DNA of 64,000 bases from Luteibacter flocculans (GCF_023612255.1 NZ_CP063231.1:478001-542000), one strand, 5' to 3'; counted from the stretch's first letter, positions 17,091 through 26,722 are shown. The notes: generated by a model from the sequence alone, not told the origin. Numbers and translations: made by a program.

Positions 17091-18413
17091 TTACAGCTGC
17101 GCGAACGCGTCGCGCGTGAGGTTTTCCGGTTCGCCCGCGGTGCAGACCACGTCATCCTCGATGCGGATGCCGCCGTACTTGCGGAACGCATCCACCTTGG
17201 TCCAGTTGATGTCCGCCGCGAACGGCTTGTGCTTCAACTCGGCCAGCAGCATGTCGATGAAGTAGATGCCGGGTTCGATGGTGACCACCATGCCCGTTTC
17301 GACGGGGCGGGTGAGACGCAGGTAAGGATGGCCTTCCGGCTTTGCGATGGTGCCGCCAGTCTCGGCCGCCTGGAAACCGGCGACGTCATGCACCTGCAGG
17401 CCGATACCGTGGCCCAGGCCATGTGGGAAGAACGCGGACGAGACACCGGATTCCACGGCGCTTTCCGGCGTCATGCGAATGAAGTCGTGCTCGCGAAGCA
17501 CGCCAGCGAGCACGTGGTGCGCATGAATGTGGAGATCGGCGTAGCTCTGGCCGTGACGCACCTTGGCGGCGAACGAACGCTCGGCGGCATCCACCGAGTC
17601 GATGAGGGCCTGGAACTCGGCCGCACCATCGCCCGCATACGTGCGCGTGATGTCGCTGGCATAGCCCGCTGCGCTGGCGCCGGCATCGATCAGGAACGAG
17701 TGGCTTTCCTTCGGTGCGTGCCGATCGAAGTTCGTGTAATGCAGCACGGCGCCATGTTCGTTGAGGCCGACGATGCTGGCGTACGGCAGTTCCGCGTCGA
17801 GCTGTCGTGCCGCCGCAAGATACGCGAGGTGGATGCCGAACTCGCTCTCACCCTCGCGGAACGCACGCTCGGCGGCGCGGTGGCCGCGCGCGCCGCGGCG
17901 GCTGGCTTCGCGCATGAGTTCGAGTTCGTACGGCGTCTTGTACGCGCGGTGGTAATGCAGGTGGTCGACCACCGCGGGCGGGTTGTTCGCGCAGACGTCC
18001 TGCAGGTTGCAGAACTGGTCGCCGATGATCGCGCAGCGCGACAGCGTGGCCGGCAGTTCGGCAATGGCGTCGGCAGGCTTGCGGACAACGACGATGTCGA
18101 AGTGATCCACCCAGTAGCCCGACGGCGCTTCGGGTACCACGTGCCAGTAATCGCGGGGCTGGAGGAACACCAGCTTCGGCTTTTCGCCGGGCGTGTACAC
18201 GAGCCAGCTTCCCGGCGCGTCGACGAGTGGCAGCCAGTGCTTGAAATGCGGGTTGACGATGAACGGGTAGTCCTGGTCGTCGAGGAATTTCGTGATCGGG
18301 CGACCGGCCGGAACGACGAGGTGTTCGAAACCGCCGCGGGCGAGGGCGGTGTCGGTGCGCTCGCGCAGGGTGGCGAGGTGCTGCGGGTAGAGCGCGGCCA
18401 GCGCGTCGTTCAT
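17091..18413 (-). CDS. pepQ: Xaa-Pro dipeptidase (prolidase)
   Basis: A 440-residue metallopeptidase of family M24B cleaving Xaa-Pro dipeptides. The C-terminal domain has the ligands in FLIDAGASAAGYASDITRTY, the FFPHGLGHGIGLQVHD histidine loop and TIEPGIYFID / GGIRIEDDVV. These segments and the length fit PepQ (about 443). The start is ATG 18413, where homology begins (MNDALAALYPQHLATLRERT). It converges on pepP, so two related proline peptidases are arranged tail to tail with a shared terminator. Confidence 0.94.
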   Translation of the reverse strand: MNDALAALYPQHLATLRERTDTALARGGFEHLVVPAGRPITKFLDDQDYPFIVNPHFKHWLPLVDAPGSWLVYTPGEKPKLVFLQPRDYWHVVPEAPSGYWVDHFDIVVVRKPADAIAELPATLSRCAIIGDQFCNLQDVCANNPPAVVDHLHYHRAYKTPYELELMREASRRGARGHRAAERAFREGESEFGIHLAYLAAARQLDAELPYASIVGLNEHGAVLHYTNFDRHAPKESHSFLIDAGASAAGYASDITRTYAGDGAAEFQALIDSVDAAERSFAAKVRHGQSYADLHIHAHHVLAGVLREHDFIRMTPESAVESGVSSAFFPHGLGHGIGLQVHDVAGFQAAETGGTIAKPEGHPYLRLTRPVETGMVVTIEPGIYFIDMLLAELKHKPFAADINWTKVDAFRKYGGIRIEDDVVCTAGEPENLTRDAFAQL

Positions 18414-18498
18414 GGAGCTCTCCGGGACGAGGGGCAAACCGCAATGGTGCGCCTCCGGGCTGTCGTAGCCAAGTCCGCGATGGCGCCGCGTCGGCGGA

Positions 18499-19152
18499 TC
18501 AGGCGTTGGCGAACACCACGGCGTAGTCGCCAGCCAGGTCGCCAAGCCGGTGGCGCAGGGCCGTGGCGGCGTGCTCGTGGCCACCGAGCAGGCCTTTCAG
18601 ATGCGAGCCGTACAAGGTGATGGCGAAATGCCCCACGGCGAAGTCGTGCGCGGGCGAGCGCCACAGTTGCAATGCGCTCCAGGTGGCGCAGGTGGGGCAG
18701 GCGACATAGGCGGAATCCGGCGCGTCGCACCACACCGCCAGGGCCTCTTCCAGCGCCTCGCTGCCTTCGTCGCCGAGGGCGAGCGTGGCGCGGCACTCGG
18801 GGCAACGGATGCTGAAACCGGCGTCGTAGCGGCAGAAGATGCCGTTTTCGGGGCCGCCATCGACGAGGTGTGCGCCGTTGGCGGCGTCCAACTGCCAGCG
18901 GTGACCGCTGGCGTGAAGCGAGATGGCGCGAACGCCCGTCTCCTCGATGAAACGCGGGTCGAGCACGCGAAAGCGCGTGTCGCCGTCACGCTCGGGAAGC
19001 GCCGCCATGACGCCGTCGCCGACCAGATGCAGATACAGGTCGGTCGCCGCCGCCGCCGCGTCGTCGCGTTCGATTTCGGTGTCGACCAGGATGGTGGTGG
19101 CTTCGCTCATCACCTGCGATGGTGAGCCCCGACGTGGCGCCTCGTAAAGCAT
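18499..19152 (-). CDS. Uncharacterised zinc-ribbon-like protein
   Basis: A 217-residue soluble, acidic protein I do not recognise. Around residues 120-170 it has two Cys-x2-Cys knuckles (RCPECRA and ACPTCAT) about 40 residues apart, preceded by FCRYDAGF. This is the pattern of a four-cysteine zinc ribbon with an insertion. The first 60 residues are rich in Asp/Ala. The start is ATG 19152, which has GGAG six bases upstream; ATG 19110 is an alternative without a clear ribosome site. It is on the same strand as the PilZ and DUF1631 genes (34-bp gap), suggesting one transcript. Function unknown. Confidence 0.75.
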   Translation of the reverse strand: MLYEAPRRGSPSQVMSEATTILVDTEIERDDAAAAATDLYLHLVGDGVMAALPERDGDTRFRVLDPRFIEETGVRAISLHASGHRWQLDAANGAHLVDGGPENGIFCRYDAGFSIRCPECRATLALGDEGSEALEEALAVWCDAPDSAYVACPTCATWSALQLWRSPAHDFAVGHFAITLYGSHLKGLLGGHEHAATALRHRLGDLAGDYAVVFANA

Positions 19153-19186
19153 GGATTCTCCAGGGATGCCGCGATGGCGGCGTCGC

Positions 19187-19534
19187 TCAGTCGGTAGGTG
19201 GTCCGATCCATTCGTCGATGGCACGCACGTCGTCGTCGCTCGCCGCGACGATGCGGTAGCCGGACCAGAACTGCCTGGCGGTGGCTGCCGGTTCGTGCCA
19301 TTGCTCCTGGATCCCTATTTCAACCCGATGTTCGCGGTGCTGGGCATCGCGCAGCGTGAAGGCCACCTGGTGGACCGCGCCGGCCCTCGGCGGTGGCGCC
19401 CCGAGCAACATCAGCCCGGTCGCCGAAAGATTGCCGAGCTGGCCGAGCACCCTCTCGGTCATTACGTCCACGATCGGCATGGGCGATGTGGCCTGCTTGC
19501 GCGGCGCGCGGCGCTGTTCGAAGTCGCGACTCAT
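19187..19534 (-). CDS. PilZ domain-containing protein
   Basis: A 115-residue single-domain protein. It opens with MSRDFEQRRAPRKQATSPMPIVDVMT, containing the RxxxR arginines used by PilZ domains to bind cyclic di-GMP, and continues with a GQLGNLSATGLMLLG strand-turn that fits the second (D/N)xSxxG motif. It is therefore a likely c-di-GMP effector. The ATG overlaps the stop of the DUF1631 gene (19531-19534), so the pair is translationally coupled. A probable diguanylate cyclase is encoded at the left end of the window but not in this operon. Confidence 0.85.
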   Translation of the reverse strand: MSRDFEQRRAPRKQATSPMPIVDVMTERVLGQLGNLSATGLMLLGAPPPRAGAVHQVAFTLRDAQHREHRVEIGIQEQWHEPAATARQFWSGYRIVAASDDDVRAIDEWIGPPTD

Positions 19535-21714
19535 GCGTGGCCCGCCCAGCGTTCGTCGTGCGCGGTCTGGCGGCGGAGATTGCGCGCCACCGCCTGCCAT
19601 GCGCGATCCACGATCGACAGGCGCTGCTCCTTGTGCTCGCGGGCCTTACCCGTGGCGATGAGGCGCGCGAGCCGTGTGAGGTCGATGTCCTCGCAGCGGC
19701 TGCCGCGCTGGTTGACGAACAGGCAGCGGCCGGTCGTCGGCGAGAACCAGGCCAGCTTGCGCAACGCGAGCGACCCGTCCGCCTGCACGAACTCGAACCA
19801 CGTGCCGAAGCGCAGGCTGGCAAACCCGTCGTGGATCGCCTGGGCGGCCGGATCGAGCGGTGTCGGCTCGACCGGCGGCACCGTTTCGCCGTGCGCCGTG
19901 CCTTCGCCAAGACGCGGCCGCCGTTTGAGCCGCAGGGCGACGTCGGTGGGCGTCGGTATTTCGTCCGCCGTGCCGGGCGGTTCGAATACGCCCGCCGCCA
20001 CCTGCGAAGCTTCCGACGAGTGCATGCCGAGATGTTCGAGGCCGCGTTCCACGTCCTGGCGCAGCTTGCGTCGGTCGAGGATCGGGCGCCGCCCGAGCAA
20101 CTGATCGGTGACGCCGAGGCAATAGAGAAAGGCCTCGCCGTTTTCGCCGCCACGGAGGATGTGCAGCGCGAGCACGTCGGCCCAGGTCCGCTCGAGCAGG
20201 ATGCGCAGTACACCGCGTGGCGTGGCACCGCGCACCATGCGTTCGGCCATGATCTCCGTGGCGCGCTGGCGCGCTCGTTCCAGCCGGTCGCGTCCTTCCA
20301 TCGCTTCGATCTGGCGACGCTCGGCCACGTGCGCCTTGCGCGAGAGAAGCGCGATCTGTTGCTCGATGTCGGCGCGCCAGGCGGGATCGATCACTTGTGC
20401 GTGGCTGGCGTCGATGACGAGCCTTTCCAGGCGATCCACCAGGGCGGCGTCCGGCTCGCCTTCGGAAGGATCGAGCCAATGCCGTGCAGCCTCGCCCACG
20501 GTGTCCAGCAATTGCCGGGCGGGATGCTCAGGCTGGTCGAAAAAGCCGCGGTCGTTCACGGCGGCGCGCAGCATGGGCCATTGCAGGCCGCCGAGCACGG
20601 GTCGGCCGGGGCTCGCTTCCGCGATCTGCTGGCCCAGACTCTGGAACAGCATGGCCGTGAGTTCGACGGTGTCGTCTTGCTCGGCGGTCAGTTCGGCGGG
20701 CGGCGATCCGGCCGGGCGGCTGCGGTTCAACTGCACAAGCAGTTCGTCGCGCAGCGCCTGGGCACTGCGGATCTCGCGCTGTGCCGCGCCGGCAACGTCG
20801 GCGACGTGACCCTGCAGGGCGAGTAGAGCGGTCTGCAGCTCGTCGTCCGAGGCCAGACGTCCCGGCGCAAAACCCGCGCCACGCCCCGCTTCGACACGCT
20901 GCGCCAGCAGCTGGCGCAAGCCGTCCAGCACGCCGATGTGATCCTGGGTCGCTTCCGTCGTGCCCGCGGGCGCCTCGGCGGGCCTCGCGCGCCGTTCCGA
21001 CATAGGCGGCGTGGCGACGCGCACGTTCGGATAGACGCGGAAGCCGGGCAGGATGCCGCGCGTACGGTAATGCTCGTTGAGCGCGCCATAGAAGGCTTCG
21101 CCATGGCCGAGCACCTTCGCATCCACGGCCTGGAAAAGAATCAGGCGATGCGCGGAACTGAGCGGCATGGGCGCCACTGCTGCTTCCAGCGCCGCGGCGA
21201 GCACGCGCGGTCCCGCGGGCAATGCGTCCCCTTCGAGCGGCGGACTGCCCGCGAGTACGGCCAGGCGATAGCCCAGCTCGAACAGGCTGCTTGCGCTGCG
21301 CGCCTCGGCGCGCGCGGCCATGCTGGCAAGCGCATCGGCCTGCTCCTGTTCCTCCGGGTCCACGAGGCTGAGCGTGGCGTGTTCGGGGGACGCGGCCGGC
21401 TTGGTCTCCGGTATGTCGCCCAGGTGCCGGAAGCGCGACGACAGGTGCGCGGCGAACCGGTTGCGGAACCCTGCGCCGTCACGTTCGACGATGCCCCGGC
21501 TTTCGAAGCAGGCTTGTTGTTCGAGGTGGTTGCGGCTGCTTTCGGCGATGGCGAACAGGCGATGGTCAAAATCGCGCAAGGCGTCGCGCAGCGGCGTGTC
21601 GAGCCAGGTCAGGCACAACGACAGCCCCTGCTGCGCCTCGCGTTCCGCGCGCGGCGACAAGGCAACGGGAGTCGGCCCCGTGCGGCCGGAAGTCGGCGGC
21701 GTACCAGCGTTCAT
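19531..21714 (-). CDS. DUF1631 family protein
   Basis: A 727-residue soluble protein of the DUF1631 family, found mainly in gamma- and betaproteobacteria. Recognisable segments are LILFQAVDAKVLGHGEAFY (about residues 193-211), RGILPGFRVYPNVR (about 223-236) and the C-terminal part GTWFEFVQADGSLALRKLAW with FVNQRG. The C-terminal piece with VQADGS...KLAWFSPTTGRCLFVNQRG resembles a degenerate PilZ-like barrel, which would fit its coupled PilZ partner. No membrane segments. Length is usual for the family (700-800). Function is not established. Confidence 0.85.
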   Translation of the reverse strand: MNAGTPPTSGRTGPTPVALSPRAEREAQQGLSLCLTWLDTPLRDALRDFDHRLFAIAESSRNHLEQQACFESRGIVERDGAGFRNRFAAHLSSRFRHLGDIPETKPAASPEHATLSLVDPEEQEQADALASMAARAEARSASSLFELGYRLAVLAGSPPLEGDALPAGPRVLAAALEAAVAPMPLSSAHRLILFQAVDAKVLGHGEAFYGALNEHYRTRGILPGFRVYPNVRVATPPMSERRARPAEAPAGTTEATQDHIGVLDGLRQLLAQRVEAGRGAGFAPGRLASDDELQTALLALQGHVADVAGAAQREIRSAQALRDELLVQLNRSRPAGSPPAELTAEQDDTVELTAMLFQSLGQQIAEASPGRPVLGGLQWPMLRAAVNDRGFFDQPEHPARQLLDTVGEAARHWLDPSEGEPDAALVDRLERLVIDASHAQVIDPAWRADIEQQIALLSRKAHVAERRQIEAMEGRDRLERARQRATEIMAERMVRGATPRGVLRILLERTWADVLALHILRGGENGEAFLYCLGVTDQLLGRRPILDRRKLRQDVERGLEHLGMHSSEASQVAAGVFEPPGTADEIPTPTDVALRLKRRPRLGEGTAHGETVPPVEPTPLDPAAQAIHDGFASLRFGTWFEFVQADGSLALRKLAWFSPTTGRCLFVNQRGSRCEDIDLTRLARLIATGKAREHKEQRLSIVDRAWQAVARNLRRQTAHDERWAGHA

Positions 21715-21844
21715 GTGGAAAGGTCCTCCACGACCTTGCCCCGGAGTTTAGGTGCCCGCGGCGCACCGGCGCCAGGGTGGCGACGGCGTGCTTACGGCTT
21801 AGGGCGATCGGCATAGGCGTCGGGACGACGTGATCCAGCCGTCC

Positions 21845-23002
21845 CTAGACCATGAACGCCTCGATCACGTCGTTGAGGAAGCGCTGCCCCAGCAGTGTGG
21901 TCCTCAGCACAGCGGGATCGTCCACCAGCCAGCCGCGCGCCACGCACGTCGCGAGGGCCGGGGCGATGGTGTCGCGCGGCAGGCCCGTCCGTGCGGCGAA
22001 GTCTGCCGAGGGCACGCCGTCGATCAGGCGCAGCGCATTGAGCATGTATTCGAACGGCAGGTCGGCGGCGCTCACCAGACTGTCGCCGCCGATGCGCGCC
22101 GGCTGGCCCTCGCTGGCGAGGTAGGCGGCAGGCAAGCGAGTCTTCCAACGGCGCCGGACGCCGTGCGCGTCGCTGATCTTGCCGTGCGCCCCAGCGCCGA
22201 TGCCGAGGTAATCGCCGAAACGCCAGTAATTGAGGTTGTGCGCGCAGCGGCGTCCGGGCAACGCATAGGCCGATACTTCGTACTGCCCGTAGCCTGCCTC
22301 GGCCAGCCGCGCCTCGCACGCCTCCTGGATCGCCCAGGCCGCGTCATCGTCCGGCAACGGGGGCGGGTTCGCAGCGAAGGCCGTGTTCGGTTCGAGGGTG
22401 AGTTGGTAGTGCGACACGTGCGTGGGTTGCAACGCGACCGCGCGGTCCACGTCGTCGATCGCTCCGGCGAGGGTCTGTTCCGGCAGCGCGTACATCAGGT
22501 CGATGTTGATGTTGCCGATGCCGGCATCCTGGGCCTGGCGCACGGCGTCCGCGGCTTCGCCAGCCGAGTGGATGCGACCTAGACGGTGCAGCGCCTTGTC
22601 GTCGAAGCTCTGTACACCGAAGGAAATGCGGTTCACGCCGGCAGTGAGGTAACCGTCGAAGCGCCCGTGTTCCACGGTGCCTGGGTTGGTTTCAAGCGTG
22701 ATCTCGGCATCCGCGGCGAACGGCAGCCGTTCGCGCGCACCGTCGAGAAACCGGCCCACCAACTCGGGGGAAAACAGGCTCGGCGTGCCGCCGCCGAAGA
22801 ACACGGTCTCGATGCGCCGCCCGTCGAGCGCGCCGGCCAGATCGCGCAGGTCCGCATCCAGGTCGGCGAGCAGGACACGCACGTAGCCCGCATAGTCGGG
22901 CGTGCCGCGCAGGCCATGCGAGTTGAAATCGCAGTACGGGCATTTGCGCACGCACCACGGCATGTGCACGTAAAGCGACAGCGGCGGCGGAACGAGGCTC
23001 AT
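21845..23002 (-). CDS. hemW: Radical SAM heme chaperone HemW
   Basis: A 385-residue radical SAM protein related to coproporphyrinogen III dehydrogenase HemN. The cluster motif is CVRKCPYC (Cys17, 21, 24), followed by FFGGGTPSLFSPE and NINIDLMYALPEQT. The short N-terminus and absence of the HemN-specific N-terminal extension point to HemW, a heme-binding protein that delivers heme, rather than HemN. Its ATG overlaps the rdgB stop (22999-23002). The rph - GNAT - rdgB - hemW order is typical of this group of bacteria. Confidence 0.92.
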   Translation of the reverse strand: MSLVPPPLSLYVHMPWCVRKCPYCDFNSHGLRGTPDYAGYVRVLLADLDADLRDLAGALDGRRIETVFFGGGTPSLFSPELVGRFLDGARERLPFAADAEITLETNPGTVEHGRFDGYLTAGVNRISFGVQSFDDKALHRLGRIHSAGEAADAVRQAQDAGIGNINIDLMYALPEQTLAGAIDDVDRAVALQPTHVSHYQLTLEPNTAFAANPPPLPDDDAAWAIQEACEARLAEAGYGQYEVSAYALPGRRCAHNLNYWRFGDYLGIGAGAHGKISDAHGVRRRWKTRLPAAYLASEGQPARIGGDSLVSAADLPFEYMLNALRLIDGVPSADFAARTGLPRDTIAPALATCVARGWLVDDPAVLRTTLLGQRFLNDVIEAFMV

Positions 23003-23592
23003 GCCAGCTCTGCGAAGCGTTGCTGCAAGATCGCGAGCGCCTGTCCGCGATGGCTGAGACGGTTCTTCAAGGCCGGATCGAGTTCAGCGGCGGAGACGTC
23101 GTAACCGTCAGGCAGGAACAGCGGGTCGTAGCCGAAGCCGCCGTTGCCGCGCGGGGCGTCGAGAATGCGCCCATGCCAGCGGCCTTCGGCGATCAACGGC
23201 GCCGGATCGTCAGCATGACGCAGCACCACCAGTACGGCGATGAAATACGCCTGTCGCCGTTCGGAAGGGATGCCATCCAGTTCGCGCAGCAGCTTCGCGT
23301 TATTGGCGGCACTGTCGCCGTGCGTGCCGGCGTAACGGGCTGCGTACAACCCGGGTGCGCCGCCCAGCGCATCTACGCAGATGCCGGAATCGTCGGCGAG
23401 CGCGGGCATGCCGGTAGCACGTGCCGCATGCCGCGCCTTGATCAAGGCGTTCTCGACGAAGGTCAGGCCGGTTTCCTCGGCGTCGCTGACGCCAAGCTGC
23501 GTCTGCGCGACGAGGTGCACGTCGCTGTCGGCGAGCAGTTGTTCCAGTTCGATCACCTTGCCGGCGTTGCCGGAGGCCAGGACGAGACGCAT
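22999..23592 (-). CDS. rdgB: dITP/XTP pyrophosphatase (Ham1 family)
   Basis: A 197-residue nucleotide house-cleaning enzyme hydrolysing dITP, XTP and ITP to monophosphates. The N-terminal LVLASGNAGKVIELEQLL, the central ALADDSGICVDALGG (metal-binding Asp) and GGFGYDPLF with LSHRGQAL near the C-terminus are all Ham1/RdgB signatures. Length is standard. It sits two bases after the GNAT gene and overlaps hemW by four bases. Confidence 0.96.
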   Translation of the reverse strand: MRLVLASGNAGKVIELEQLLADSDVHLVAQTQLGVSDAEETGLTFVENALIKARHAARATGMPALADDSGICVDALGGAPGLYAARYAGTHGDSAANNAKLLRELDGIPSERRQAYFIAVLVVLRHADDPAPLIAEGRWHGRILDAPRGNGGFGYDPLFLPDGYDVSAAELDPALKNRLSHRGQALAILQQRFAELA

Positions 23593-23594
23593 GG

Positions 23595-24104
23595 TTACAG
23601 CCCCACCGCGAACTCGGGCGCGTAAGTCACGCGCCCCTGATAACCCGCGAGACCGTCGATGGTCAGCGACAACACCTGGAAGGCGTTGCCACCTTCGAAC
23701 GCGTCATGCAGACCATGCGCGGAGGCCTTCGCGAAACCGAAGCCTGCGTAGTACGCAGGCGAGCCGAGCACGAAGATGGCTCGCGCGTCGCGCACGAAGC
23801 AGGCGCCAATGCCTTCCTCGATGAGTTCACGGCCGATGCCCTGGCGCTGGTGTTCCGGCAGGACCGCGATCGGGGCGAGCCCCAGTGCCTTGCCATCGTC
23901 GCCTTGTTCGACCGTGACCGGCGAGAACAGCACGTGCCCCAACACGCCGTCGTTCTCGTCGACCGCCACGAGCGAGATCGCATCGCGACCGGCTTCCACG
24001 AGTCGGCGCACGAGGTCGCCCTCGTTGTTCCGGCCGAAGGCGGCGCGGTGTACGGCGACGATGGCGTCCAGGTCGTCGCGCGTGGCCGGACGGATGTCGC
24101 TCAC
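23595..24104 (-). CDS. GNAT family N-acetyltransferase
   Basis: A 169-residue acyl-CoA-dependent acetyltransferase. The acetyl-CoA loop is QRQGIGREL (about residues 92-100), preceded by the strand [10 protein letters not shown]. The later segment [14 protein letters not shown] is shared with YhbS-type GNAT proteins, which act on small substrates. Its ATG overlaps the rph stop and it is followed closely by rdgB, so it is part of the rph-GNAT-rdgB-hemW operon. Substrate unknown. Confidence 0.88.
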   Translation of the reverse strand: MSDIRPATRDDLDAIVAVHRAAFGRNNEGDLVRRLVEAGRDAISLVAVDENDGVLGHVLFSPVTVEQGDDGKALGLAPIAVLPEHQRQGIGRELIEEGIGACFVRDARAIFVLGSPAYYAGFGFAKASAHGLHDAFEGGNAFQVLSLTIDGLAGYQGRVTYAPEFAVGL

Positions 24105-24832
24105 GGCGCAATCTCCAGCGCGGCGCGCTGTGCCTCGACCAGTTCGCCGATGCCCTTGGCTGCGAGGTCGAGCAGTGCGTTCATTTCGTCGCGGCGGAAG
24201 GCGTGGCCCTCGGCCGTGCCTTGCACTTCGATGAAGCCGCCGCCGTCGTTCATCACGACGTTCATGTCCGTGTCGCAGTTGGAGTCTTCGGCGTAGTCGA
24301 GATCGAGTACGGGCACACCGTTATAGATGCCGACCGAGACCGCGGCGATGGCGCCGATGATCGGATTGCGCTTGATCGCCTGGCGCTTGGTGAGCGTCGC
24401 CACGGCATCCACGAGCGCCACATAGGCGCCGGTGATGGCCGCGGTGCGCGTGCCGCCGTCGGCCTGGATCACGTCGCAGTCCAGGGTGATGACGCGCTCG
24501 CCCAGCGCGGCACGATCCACGCAGGCACGCAGCGAGCGGCCGATGAGACGCTGGATTTCCATGGTGCGACCACCCTGGCCGCCGCGCGCGGCTTCGCGCT
24601 GCGTGCGATCGGTGGTGGCGCGGGGCAGCATGCCGTACTCGGCGGTGACCCAGCCCTCGCCCTTGCCGCGCAGCCACGGCGGCACGCGTTCCTCGACGGA
24701 GGCGGTGCAGAGCACCTTGGTATCGCCGAAGGACACCAGGACGGAGCCTTCTGCATGGCGGGTGTAGTGGCGTTCGATGCTGACGGCGCGCAACTGGTCG
24801 GCAGCGCGGCCGCTCGGGCGGGAGAAGGTCAT
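24101..24832 (-). CDS. rph: Ribonuclease PH
   Basis: A 243-residue phosphorolytic 3'-exoribonuclease that trims tRNA 3' ends. It opens with [26 protein letters not shown]-type sequence and includes [14 protein letters not shown] (phosphate-binding arginines), [18 protein letters not shown] and [15 protein letters not shown], all family signatures. Full length. It is divergent from yicC (79-bp gap), a common gammaproteobacterial arrangement. Confidence 0.97.
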   Translation of the reverse strand: MTFSRPSGRAADQLRAVSIERHYTRHAEGSVLVSFGDTKVLCTASVEERVPPWLRGKGEGWVTAEYGMLPRATTDRTQREAARGGQGGRTMEIQRLIGRSLRACVDRAALGERVITLDCDVIQADGGTRTAAITGAYVALVDAVATLTKRQAIKRNPIIGAIAAVSVGIYNGVPVLDLDYAEDSNCDTDMNVVMNDGGGFIEVQGTAEGHAFRRDEMNALLDLAAKGIGELVEAQRAALEIAP

Positions 24833-24911
24833 GAGGGGCCTGATTTGGGCGCGGACGGTGGGTCAGTTTACCATTGCGCCCTTTCCCGACGCGCGTGACG
24901 TGAGGCAACCG

Positions 24912-25775
24912 ATGATCCGCAGCATGACCGCCTACGCTTCCGCCGAGCGGGCAGCACCTTTCGGCACGCTGACCTGCGAACTGCGCACGGTCAATCACCG
25001 CTATCTGGAAATCAGCCCCCGCCTTCCCGATGAACTGCGCAGCTTCGAGAGCGCCCTGCGCGAGCGCATTGCCACACGGCTGTCACGCGGCAAGGTGGAC
25101 ATCACCGTGCGGCTGCGCGCCGAGGCCGGTTCGGGCGAGGGGTTGCGGGTGAACGGCGCGGTGTTGTCGCGCCTCTCCGAGCTGGCGCTGGACATGGAGC
25201 AGCGCTTTCCGCGCATGAGCATCCAGTTCACCGAACTGCTGCGCTTCCCCGGCGTGCTCCAGCAGGCGGAGACCGATGCCGACGCCATGCAGGCCGCCTT
25301 GCTCGACGTGCTCGATCAAGCCCTCACGGCGCTCGGCGACACGCGCGCCCGCGAAGGCGCCAAGCTGGGGGAGATGCTGAGCGAGCGCCTCGACGGCATC
25401 GAACGCATCGTCGCCGATGTCCGCAGCTGGATGCCCGAGATCCGCACGGCCCTGCGCGCCCGCCTCGAAACGCGCCTCGCGGACATCCGCCAGCCCGCCG
25501 ACCCGGGTCGCCTCGAACAGGAACTCGTCCTGCAGATCACCCGCATGGACGTGGACGAAGAACTCGACCGCCTCAGCACCCACATCACCGAAGCCCGCCG
25601 CGTGTTGGCGCTCAAGGAACCCATCGGCCGCCGACTCGACTTCCTCATGCAGGAATTCAACCGCGAGGCCAACACCCTGGGTTCGAAATCCGTGGACTCA
25701 CGCAGCACCAACGCCGCCGTCGAACTCAAGGTCCTGATCGAGCAGATGCGCGAGCAGGTGCAGAACATCGAATAA
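24912..25775 (+). CDS. yicC: YicC family endoribonuclease
   Basis: A 287-residue protein of the YicC family, whose E. coli and B. subtilis members are endoribonucleases affecting small RNA turnover. The N-terminal MIRSMTAYASAER (about residues 1-13), the RTVNHRYLEISPRLP segment and the C-terminal GRRLDFLMQEFNREANTLGSK are family hallmarks. The start at 24912 fits this N-terminus exactly; the longer frame from 24777 would run over the rph promoter region. The usual downstream partner gmk is not here but 7.5 kb away, in front of mla. Confidence 0.94.
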   Translation: MIRSMTAYASAERAAPFGTLTCELRTVNHRYLEISPRLPDELRSFESALRERIATRLSRGKVDITVRLRAEAGSGEGLRVNGAVLSRLSELALDMEQRFPRMSIQFTELLRFPGVLQQAETDADAMQAALLDVLDQALTALGDTRAREGAKLGEMLSERLDGIERIVADVRSWMPEIRTALRARLETRLADIRQPADPGRLEQELVLQITRMDVDEELDRLSTHITEARRVLALKEPIGRRLDFLMQEFNREANTLGSKSVDSRSTNAAVELKVLIEQMREQVQNIE

Positions 25776-25787
25776 CGGAGCTTCCCC

Positions 25788-26717
25788 ATGCAGACCACCA
25801 CCGCGCAGGCGGCCTATCCCATCGGTACGCCCGGCAAGCCCTGGGACGAGGCGGAAATCGCTGCCTGGCGCGCGCGGCAGGTGAAGCAGCGCGATTACGC
25901 ACAGGACGTGCTGTCCGCCATCAATGCTTTGCGCGATACGTTCGATGTGACGAGCTACGGTGCGCTGGACTACGCGGCTGAGCATTACCCGTTGTTTGCG
26001 GTGCGCACGCGTTCTTGGGATGACGCGTTGCCGACCATGTTGGTGACGGGTGGCGTGCATGGCTACGAGACCAGTGGCGTGCATGGCGCGTTGCAGTTCC
26101 TGCGCGAGCATGGCGGTGACTATCAGGGTCGCGCCAACCTGCTGGTGGTGCCGTGCGTGAGTCCCTGGGCGTACGAGCGCATCCACCGTTGGAACCCGGA
26201 TGCGATCGATCCCAACCGGAATTTTCGCGAGGGTAGTGCGTCGGGCGAAGCGGCGGCGCTGGTGGCGCTGCTCGCGCCGCTGCGCGGTCGCGTCCTTATG
26301 CACATCGATCTGCACGAGACCACCGACACGGACGAGTCCGAGTTTCGTCCCGCCCTTGCGGCGCGCGATGGCAAGGTCTACGAACCGGGCGAGGTGCCCG
26401 ACGGTTTCTATCTCGTCGACGACACCGAAAACCTGCAGCCTGCGTTTCAGCAGGCCGTGATCGAGGCCGTCGCCAAGGTGACGCATATCGCGCCGCCGGA
26501 TGCCAAGGGCGAGATCATCGGTTCGGCGCAGATCGCGCCGGGTGTGATTGCCTATTCGCTGCGTCAACTCGGTCTTTGTGCCGGCATCACGCAGGCGCGC
26601 TACACGACCACGACCGAGGTCTATCCGGATAGCCCGCGCGCCACGCCGCAGCAGTGCAACGATGCGCAGGTGGCTGCCGTGCGTGCCGCGATCGATTACG
26701 CGCTGGCGCACGGCTGA
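25788..26717 (+). CDS. M14-family metallocarboxypeptidase-like protein
   Basis: A 309-residue protein with M14 zinc-peptidase residues: HGYE (His91, Glu94) as first zinc ligands, DPNRNF (about residues 141-146) in the position of the substrate-binding Asn-Arg, and HIDLHE (His172/His176) for the third ligand. No signal peptide, so cytoplasmic. It starts 12 bp after yicC and is probably co-transcribed. The substrate (peptide C-termini, murein peptide or an N-acyl amino acid) cannot be decided from sequence. Confidence 0.82.
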   Translation: MQTTTAQAAYPIGTPGKPWDEAEIAAWRARQVKQRDYAQDVLSAINALRDTFDVTSYGALDYAAEHYPLFAVRTRSWDDALPTMLVTGGVHGYETSGVHGALQFLREHGGDYQGRANLLVVPCVSPWAYERIHRWNPDAIDPNRNFREGSASGEAAALVALLAPLRGRVLMHIDLHETTDTDESEFRPALAARDGKVYEPGEVPDGFYLVDDTENLQPAFQQAVIEAVAKVTHIAPPDAKGEIIGSAQIAPGVIAYSLRQLGLCAGITQARYTTTTEVYPDSPRATPQQCNDAQVAAVRAAIDYALAHG

Positions 26718-26722
26718 CGCAT

